Source: Acidobacteriota bacterium (GTDB lineage Bacteria; Acidobacteriota; Blastocatellia; Pyrinomonadales; Pyrinomonadaceae). Taken from it: a stretch of 64,000 bases of DNA. Where the stretch lies: the NCBI GenBank assembly GCA_016716435.1, contig JADJWI010000004.1, positions 124,001 through 188,000 of the forward strand, given 5' to 3'. This document shows positions 58,924 to 64,000 of the stretch, piece after piece (positions within the stretch are counted from its first letter, which is position 1; each line of letters begins with the position of its first letter). Position numbers and translations under genes: made by a program. Below the pieces are notes generated by a model that had not been told where the DNA came from, did no database searches, and worked only from the letters and a program-made list of their open reading frames with translations.

Positions 58924-59700
58924 TCAAGCAAAAATTGATTCCTTCGGCAAAAGCTCCGGTGTCGGCCGCACGTGAGCCGCCGGGGTTCGCTCATATCTGA
59001 ACGCCACACCGTTTTGGCCAAGAGCCTTGAGTGTCGCATTAAGGCCGTTCAGCCGGTCCGCTCTTTCATCGGTGCCCATCACAAAAAACAACTTCCTTTC
59101 GCTGTCTTTCAGCTTTGCGATACTACCTTTCTCCGACCAGCTTGTGCGGGTGCCGCCCAGTATAGCTCCCGAAAAAATGTCCGGATACCGCTGAACTAAG
59201 GCCCAACCAATATCACCGCCCATCGAAAAGCCGAAAATTATCACACGCGAAGTATCGGCAACGCCCTGTCTTTTCAATCGCTCTAGATCTGCCAAGATTC
59301 GATTTTCGTATCGATACGTCGCGGCCTCGAACCCCTGCGATGACCAGTCCTTCTCCGTCGCGGCCTCGGGAGTGATGATCGATATGAATGGCGGCAATTC
59401 GCTAAAGACCTCTTGATAGAGGTCGTAATACATCGACGCCTCGGCCCCGGTTGCGGGTAAAAACACAACTACCGGATACTTTTTCGCACGCGTCGCATTT
59501 CGCGGAAATTCGATCCTGCTCGGTTCGCCTAGCTCCGACTGAAACCCATCGGCAACGGTGATCACCCGCGGATAAACGGCAGGAGCTTTCGGTCTAGTTC
59601 GATCAGCAGTCGGCCGCTTCTGGGTAAATGCCGTTCCCGCCGTCACTGGCACTATCATGAAACAAAGTAATACGAGGAAAAAGTACTTCATTTTCATCAA
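58924..59700 (-). CDS. secreted alpha/beta hydrolase (esterase/depolymerase type)
   Basis: 258 residues with a signal peptide (about 1-27). The oxyanion segment FLPATGAEAS is near 79-88, the nucleophile elbow is GFSMGGD near residue 157, the acid is in MGTDERAD, and the histidine is in TPAAHVRP. It resembles dienelactone-hydrolase/feruloyl-esterase/PHB-depolymerase-type enzymes; the substrate is unknown. ATG at 59700 or the Met two codons on. Confidence 0.82.
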   Translation of the reverse strand: MMKMKYFFLVLLCFMIVPVTAGTAFTQKRPTADRTRPKAPAVYPRVITVADGFQSELGEPSRIEFPRNATRAKKYPVVVFLPATGAEASMYYDLYQEVFSELPPFISIITPEAATEKDWSSQGFEAATYRYENRILADLERLKRQGVADTSRVIIFGFSMGGDIGWALVQRYPDIFSGAILGGTRTSWSEKGSIAKLKDSERKLFFVMGTDERADRLNGLNATLKALGQNGVAFRYERTPAAHVRPTPELLPKESIFA

Positions 59701-59772
59701 CCAGCAATTAAAATGTTAAGAATGAGGTTAAAGCTTGTTCGCCCTTGCCCTCTACCAAGGCTAGATCAAATA

Positions 59773-59849
59773 TGGTGGTCCCGGCTGGATTCGAACCAGC
59801 GGCCTTCCGCTTAGGAGGCGGACGCTCTATCCAACTGAGCTACGGGACC
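59773..59849 (-). tRNA. tRNA-Arg (anticodon CCU)
   Basis: The minus strand folds as a complete cloverleaf: acceptor GGTCCCG/CGGGACC, D arm AGCTCAGTTGGATAGAGC, anticodon loop CTCCTAA (CCU, reads AGG), T arm with GGTTCGAATCC. The 3' CCA is encoded (TGG at 59773-59775 on the plus strand). Length 77. Confidence 0.97.
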
Positions 59850-59959
59850 GCGAAGCCCCCGTCAGGGCGACGGAGGCTGAAAATTTGAAACGGTGTGGCG
59901 AGGCATCGCAAAGCAACTTGCGTCGGCCCAAGCCATGGGTCCGGTGCACCGCCTTCACT

Positions 59960-60479
59960 CTAGCTGTCGTAGTTTATCAGAGCCTTCACATCATATCCAT
60001 TAAATTTGGACCGGCCGCCGAGGAAGTCCAGTTCGACCACAAAGTGGAGTCCGGCTACGATGCCGCCCATGCCCTCGACGAGGTCCACGACCGCCTTTGC
60101 CGTTCCGCCCGTGGCGAGCAGGTCATCGACGATCAGAACCCGGTGGCCTTCGCCGACGGCGTCGCGGTGCATTTCAAGCGTGTCTTGCCCGTACTCAAGG
60201 TCATAGGAGACCGAAACGGTGTCCGCCGGCAACTTCTTCGGTTTGCGGACAGGCACGAAGCCGGCTCCGATCTGATAGGCGATCGGTGTCGCAAAAATGA
60301 AACCGGATTCAATGCCGATCACCGTGTCAATATCGAGCCCGCGGCATTGCTCGACCATTGCGTCGATTGCCTGCTCCAAGCCCGCCGGCGTCCTTTAGCA
60401 GCGTCGTTATGTCATAAAAATTGATGCCCGGTTTCGGAAAATCGGGCACCTCGCGAATAAGGCTCTTAAGGTTATCCAT
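59960..60479 (-). CDS. apt: adenine phosphoribosyltransferase, frameshifted
   Basis: APT salvages adenine with PRPP to AMP. ATG 60479 opens MDNLKSLIREVPDFPKPGINFYDITTLLKDAGG. One extra G near 60385 (GGGCTTGGAG) then breaks the frame, and the rest (EQAIDAMVEQC...) is intact one frame over. The PRPP motif VLIVDDLLATGGT and PVRKPKKLP are present. About 172 residues when repaired. Housekeeping role and homopolymer context favour an assembly indel. Third in the run HemQ-like, acylphosphatase, apt. Confidence 0.9.
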
Positions 60480-60493
60480 ATGATGAAAAATAA

Positions 60494-60771
60494 CTATCGT
60501 TCGATCCTAAATGTCGAAAATATATCGTCAGTCTCCTCTACGAGTTCTTCGACCTCGGTTACCGCGAATATGCCGGGCCGGCCGCAAGGTCGTGTTTGAA
60601 GCCTTCCACCGCCTTGTCCGGCCCTTGGGCAAACGCCTCGACGCGTCCGTCCTCAAGGTTGCGGACATAGCCCTTGACCTGATGCTTCGCTGCCGACCGC
60701 TGTGCAAAATAGCGATAGCCGACGCCCTGAACCAATCCGCTGATCAAAAACCTGCGTGCGATCATCTCCAT
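60494..60771 (-). CDS. acylphosphatase, frameshifted at the 3' end
   Basis: The family core RFLISGLVQGVGYRYFAQRSA, with its catalytic arginine and the Asn in GYVRNLEDGRVE, is clear. The frame stops after GPAYSR, while VTEVEELVEETDDIFSTFRIER follows one frame over to TAG at 60494. One missing G (CGGTAACC instead of CGGGTAACC) explains it. About 92 residues when repaired. The start is ATG 60771 or 60765. Confidence 0.85.
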
Positions 60772-60779
60772 TCTGCGGA

Positions 60780-61595
60780 TCAGCCAAGTGCCTCGATGCA
60801 TTCCGCGAGCGGTCGCTTCCGGCACGTGAATATATGCGAACCGCCTAGGTTGCGTTCGACCTCTCCGGCCGAGCGAAGTTCCTCGGCCAACGCCACGAAG
60901 TCCTTCGGCTCATCCGTTTCGAACGAGAACAGATACTCGTACTCGCCAAAGCCCAGACCGTGCGTCATGTGTATCTTAATGTTCGGGAAACGCCGGCCGA
61001 CCATCATACCGTCCTCAATCAAGGCTTCGCGTTCCTCGGCCGGTTTCTCATACCATTCCCGGCCTTTCGCGCAGGGGTAAAAGAAATGGTATGCCTTCTC
61101 GCCGGCGTTCACATGAAACCGATCCTCGGTGCTTTCGCTGACAAAAACCCGCTTTTTCGTGACGCCCAAGTAAGCGGCAGCGGTTATCAGATGGCTCCCG
61201 AGCCCCGTACGGTTCATCTTTGCGGTCATTTCCTGAAGCCGGTCCATGGAGCGGCCTATCCGCCAGAACATCAGGTCGGCTTTTGAATCGAACCCGACCA
61301 AGGAATACGGAAATACGAGAAAATCGTCTCTGAAATCATCAAAGACCGAGATGAACTCCTGCGAAAGCTCACTTTTTCGCCCGCCGTCCAGCTTTCTCCA
61401 GTCCGCATCGGCCTTGAGGAAAAGAAAGCTGACGAACTGCTTTTCTATCTGTGCCGAGGTCCGCGATTCGACAGAATCGTCAACAAGCCGAAGCCCGCTT
61501 TGTTCGGCCGCGTCACGTTGTTTGTTGACCAATTCTATCGGCACTTTCGCTTTCCCCTCCCGGACTCCAACAATTTTGCCAAGTTTACCGGGCAT
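60780..61595 (-). CDS. chlorite dismutase / coproheme decarboxylase (HemQ/ChdC)-family protein
   Basis: 271 residues from ATG 61595; the open frame extends to 61913, but that part is antisense to another gene. QFVSFLFLKADADWRKL is the family's first strand, AYHFFYPCAKGREWYEKPAEER matches the active-site loop (YPxxKxxxWY), and GLGFGEYEYLFSFETDEPKDF the second ferredoxin-like repeat. The likely role is coproheme decarboxylation to protoheme, but family members differ. It is followed by acylphosphatase after 8 bases. Confidence 0.82.
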   Translation of the reverse strand: MPGKLGKIVGVREGKAKVPIELVNKQRDAAEQSGLRLVDDSVESRTSAQIEKQFVSFLFLKADADWRKLDGGRKSELSQEFISVFDDFRDDFLVFPYSLVGFDSKADLMFWRIGRSMDRLQEMTAKMNRTGLGSHLITAAAYLGVTKKRVFVSESTEDRFHVNAGEKAYHFFYPCAKGREWYEKPAEEREALIEDGMMVGRRFPNIKIHMTHGLGFGEYEYLFSFETDEPKDFVALAEELRSAGEVERNLGGSHIFTCRKRPLAECIEALG

Positions 61596-61655
61596 TGTCC
61601 AAAGCGTGCGGCCGCCCGGATTTACATCTCGTTGATTTAGTGCCAGAATTGCCGT

Positions 61656-62522
61656 GTGCGAAAGTGTGTCCTTGCAGCACTGATGATCATTATTGGCGTT
61701 TCGGCGGCCAATGCCCAGCAGCGTCCGCTGATCACGGACGACATCGACATCACTCCCGCCGGAGCTCTCGAGATCGGCGTCGGCGTCGATTTCATTCAGA
61801 ACGCGAAGTTCCCGCTTTCGGGCCTCAAGGGCGACCTCACCCGCGTCGGCGACATTCGCATCCGGCAGGGACTTGCCCCGAACGTTGAGATCCAGATCGA
61901 GGGCACGATCCAAAATTATCTTGCGATCAACTCGGCATCGAATCCATCGCCGATTCCGCTCAACGTCACGGGCAATTCGACCAACGACTTCAGCGATTTC
62001 ACCATCTCGGCGAAGATAAAGCTGCTAAACGAAACGAAATACTTCCCGGCGATCGGAACGAAGTTTGGCTTTCAGATGCCGAATACCGACCAGGCCCGCG
62101 GCATCGGGACCAACCAGATAAACGTTTTCTCTAAGATCATCGCGCAGAAGAAGTTTGGCAAGCGGGCCGGCCGCGATCCGCTCGTCAACCTTTATGGCAA
62201 CATCGGCCTTGGCATTATGGGAGCTCCGCTCAACACATTTTCGCAAAATGACGTTTTGCTGTATGGCCTGGCGGGGATCGTGCGGGTCAATGACCGGATC
62301 AACCTCGTCGCCGAGATCAATGGCCGCGAGAATACACGCAGCGGTAATGCACCTTTGGGGACAGAAAGCGTCGGTGAGTTTCGCGTCGGCACGCAGATAC
62401 GCGCGTCTGGCCTGCGGTTCGATACGGCAGCCATCTTCGGCCTTACCCGTTTCAGCCCGCGAAGCGGCGTCACCTTTGGCGTCACCTACGAATCGCCCGC
62501 CTTCATCCCCATCGCTAAATAG
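61656..62522 (+). CDS. outer-membrane/transport-like beta-barrel protein of unknown function
   Basis: GTG start at 61656; signal peptide MRKCVLAALMIIIGVSAANA. The mature part is about 268 residues of alternating strands with short turns (ITPAGALEIGVGVDFIQ, FTISAKIKLLNETK, LVNLYGNIGLGIMG) and ends in an aromatic-containing strand (VTYESPAFIPIAK). It resembles small transporter-like barrels of unknown function. Its stop overlaps the convergent thiD end. Confidence 0.7.
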   Translation: MRKCVLAALMIIIGVSAANAQQRPLITDDIDITPAGALEIGVGVDFIQNAKFPLSGLKGDLTRVGDIRIRQGLAPNVEIQIEGTIQNYLAINSASNPSPIPLNVTGNSTNDFSDFTISAKIKLLNETKYFPAIGTKFGFQMPNTDQARGIGTNQINVFSKIIAQKKFGKRAGRDPLVNLYGNIGLGIMGAPLNTFSQNDVLLYGLAGIVRVNDRINLVAEINGRENTRSGNAPLGTESVGEFRVGTQIRASGLRFDTAAIFGLTRFSPRSGVTFGVTYESPAFIPIAK

Positions 62523-63318
62523 CCCTGATATTTATCGGCCCGTTCCCTTTTCCGAGCCCCGGTGCGGTTCTTATAGCTTCATTTACAAAAGCCTTCGCTA
62601 CCCGAACCGCCTCCGGCAATTCTTTCCAAGCGCCAGATTCGCCGCGATCGCCGACGATAGAATACAGCCCGTGCCGTGGGTCGAGGTCGTTTCGATGTAT
62701 TCGCCCGCGATCTCATGCCTGTCGCCATTGATGAACAGATGATCGACCGCGATTGCGGGATCGGAGCCCGGAATGCGGTGGCCGCCTTTTATCAGAACAC
62801 AGCGGGCACCAAGTTCGTGCATCACCTCGGCAGCTCGGTCGAGGTCGTCATCGGCTTCGATCGCAATTCCCGCGATCCGCTCCGCCTCGGCAAGGTTCGG
62901 TGTTACGACCGCCGCCATCGGAAAAAGCCGCCGCGTCAGCGATCGAAGTGCAGAATCATCGATCAGGTCAAAACCTGAGGTCGAACGAACCACCGGATCG
63001 ACCACCAGCGGCACGTCACTTATCTTGCCGAAGAACCCTCGCAACCGCCTCGATAACCTCGGCCGAAGGGAGCATTCCCGTCTTTACCGCTCCAAGCGAA
63101 TAATCGTCCAGTATCGGCATTATCTGCCGCTCGACCACCTCACCCGATTGATTTTCCGAACCGAAAACGCCTTGCGTGTTCTGATATGTGAGCGAGGTCA
63201 CCGCCGCTGCCGGAAAGCACCCGAACGCGGCAAATGCCCGGACATCGGCTAGAATCCCCGCCCCGCCTGAAGGGTCAAGCCCGGCGATGCTCAAACAGAC
63301 TTTCTGAAGTTCTTTCAT
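62515..63318 (-). CDS. thiD: hydroxymethylpyrimidine/phosphomethylpyrimidine kinase, two frameshifts
   Basis: ThiD phosphorylates HMP twice in thiamine synthesis. ATG 63318. The start CLSIAGLDPSGGAGILADVR is intact. The frame breaks near 63035 (VLRQDK; FGKISDVPLVVDPV follows one frame over), and again near 62605 (GKNCRRRFG; ELPEAVRVAKAFVNEAIRT, ending ...NGPINIRAI, follows one frame over). Each needs one inserted base. The GTGC anion hole (STHGTGC) is present. About 267 residues when repaired. Seven bases separate it from thiE. Confidence 0.9.
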
Positions 63319-63325
63319 TGAATTA

Positions 63326-63947
63326 TCACTTCGCCCGAGCCGCAAACTCTCTGATCCTTTCCGGTGTGCTCAAAGCTCGAATCGCGGCAACTCCGCCGCT
63401 CCGGTCGCCAATACCCGCTCGAGATCGTTCAATCGATATTCCGCCAAGAGCGATCACCGGGAAACCTTCGAATTTCTCAACGGCTGCTCGAAGCCTCTCA
63501 ATCCCCTTCGGTTCGCCTTTTCCCGGCGACGCGAAAACGGGGCCGAATGTCGCAAAGTCCGCCCCGTCGTTCTGTGCCCCCAAGAGTTCGTCTTCGTTGT
63601 GGCAAGAAACGCCGATCAGGATTTCAGGGCCGAATGACCTTCGTACCGCGTCAGCCGGAAGTCCGTTTGCCGGCAAATGAACGCCGGCCGCTCCAGCGGC
63701 GATTGCGATATCCGGCCGGCCGTTAACGATCACGCCCAACCCGCTTCCCTTCGTTGCCGAAACGACCACCCGAGTCAATTCAAAAAGCAGCTTCGCCGAA
63801 AGCCGCTTCTCGCGTATCTGGAAAAAACCCAACGCCGGACTCCGCAGCGGCAACCGCATTCGCTCGTATCCGGGCAAGCTGCTCGCCAAAGTTCGAGGCC
63901 TCCGCAAGCCCTTCTGTTATCGGGTAAATTATCGGCCCGGAAAGCAT
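63326..63947 (-). CDS. thiE: thiamine phosphate synthase, frameshifted
   Basis: ThiE joins HMP-PP and thiazole phosphate. ATG 63947 gives MLSGPIIYPITEGLAEASNF and onward to ESGVGFF. One extra T in a six-T run near 63828 then breaks the frame, and QIREKRLSAKLLFELTRV continues one frame over. GVHLPANGLPA, FGPVFASPGKGEPKG and VIALGGIS are family blocks. About 206 residues when repaired. It is upstream of and coupled to thiD. Confidence 0.9.
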
Positions 63948-63949
63948 AT

Positions 63950-64000
63950 CTAGTTTTCCGGTTTGGGCGGCTTGCCCTGAAGCAAAGCGACGCTTTGACG
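63950..64000 (-). CDS. 3' end of an unidentified gene (runs off the window)
   Basis: The minus-strand frame ends SVALLQGKPPKPEN then TAG at 63950-63952, two bases before the thiE start. Only 16 codons are visible. Spacing suggests it precedes thiE in the operon; no function can be given. Confidence 0.5.
   Translation of the reverse strand, partial: RQSVALLQGKPPKPEN

Overview
The window is bacterial chromosomal DNA of moderately high GC. It carries one tRNA (Arg-CCU), no rRNA and no CRISPR array. The gene style suggests a Gram-negative, envelope-rich heterotroph: many secreted peptidases and lipoproteins, prolyl-oligopeptidase and M16 peptidases, NTF2-like lipoproteins, an ElbD-like ether-lipid megasynthase, a HemQ-like protein, and many interspersed palindromic repeats. 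My best guess is Acidobacteriota, class Blastocatellia (Pyrinomonadaceae-like). That is an inference from gene content, not a database result.

Layout. 0-5 kb: the end of a cation/proton antiporter, a voltage-gated-type K+ channel, aspartokinase, a cysteine-synthase-like enzyme and an SDR, all on the minus strand. 5-7.2 kb: an acyl-CoA synthetase invaded by three repeat insertions and frameshifted. 7.2-17 kb: CHAD protein, DUF488, AlkA-like glycosylase, methyltransferase, unknown envelope proteins, a one-domain helicase and secA. 17-33.6 kb: secreted and envelope proteins (NTF2-like proteins, M19 dipeptidase, S9 and M16 peptidases, a beta-lactamase-fold hydrolase), a PAS-GGDEF-EAL protein, an APC permease, a 17-residue-repeat protein and an epimerase. 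33.7-38.5 kb: a truncated prepilin-like ORF and a giant reductase-ligase-ACP-acyltransferase gene. 38.5-46.9 kb: a membrane protein, a LarA-like protein, a GxxExxY gene inside an array of palindromes, a Phd-like antitoxin with a small partner, an M28 peptidase, a HAD phosphatase, a TPR lipoprotein, an alpha/beta hydrolase and coaD. 46.9-51 kb: an accessory, repeat-dense island with an IS3-family element, a gene it truncated, and an AT-rich HARE-HTH (HrgA-like) protein. 51-64 kb: housekeeping again, namely bacilliredoxin, CYTH, ppk1, L,D-transpeptidase, archaemetzincin, tsaE, nnrED, tRNA-Arg, apt, acylphosphatase, a HemQ-like protein, thiD and thiE.

Two themes run through the window. First, GC-rich palindromic repeats lie not only between genes but also inside reading frames, where they add short peptides to loops (acyl-CoA synthetase, NnrD domain, acyl ligase domain). 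Second, at least twelve genes have a single-base frameshift with the rest of the protein intact in the next frame, including housekeeping genes (apt, thiD twice, thiE, acylphosphatase). Many of these fall in short homopolymers, so unpolished long-read indels are the likelier explanation. I annotate those genes across the break.

The most interesting candidates are the ElbD-like megasynthase, the GxxExxY gene with its flanking palindromes, the Phd-like antitoxin with a 53-residue partner, and the in-frame repeat insertions.
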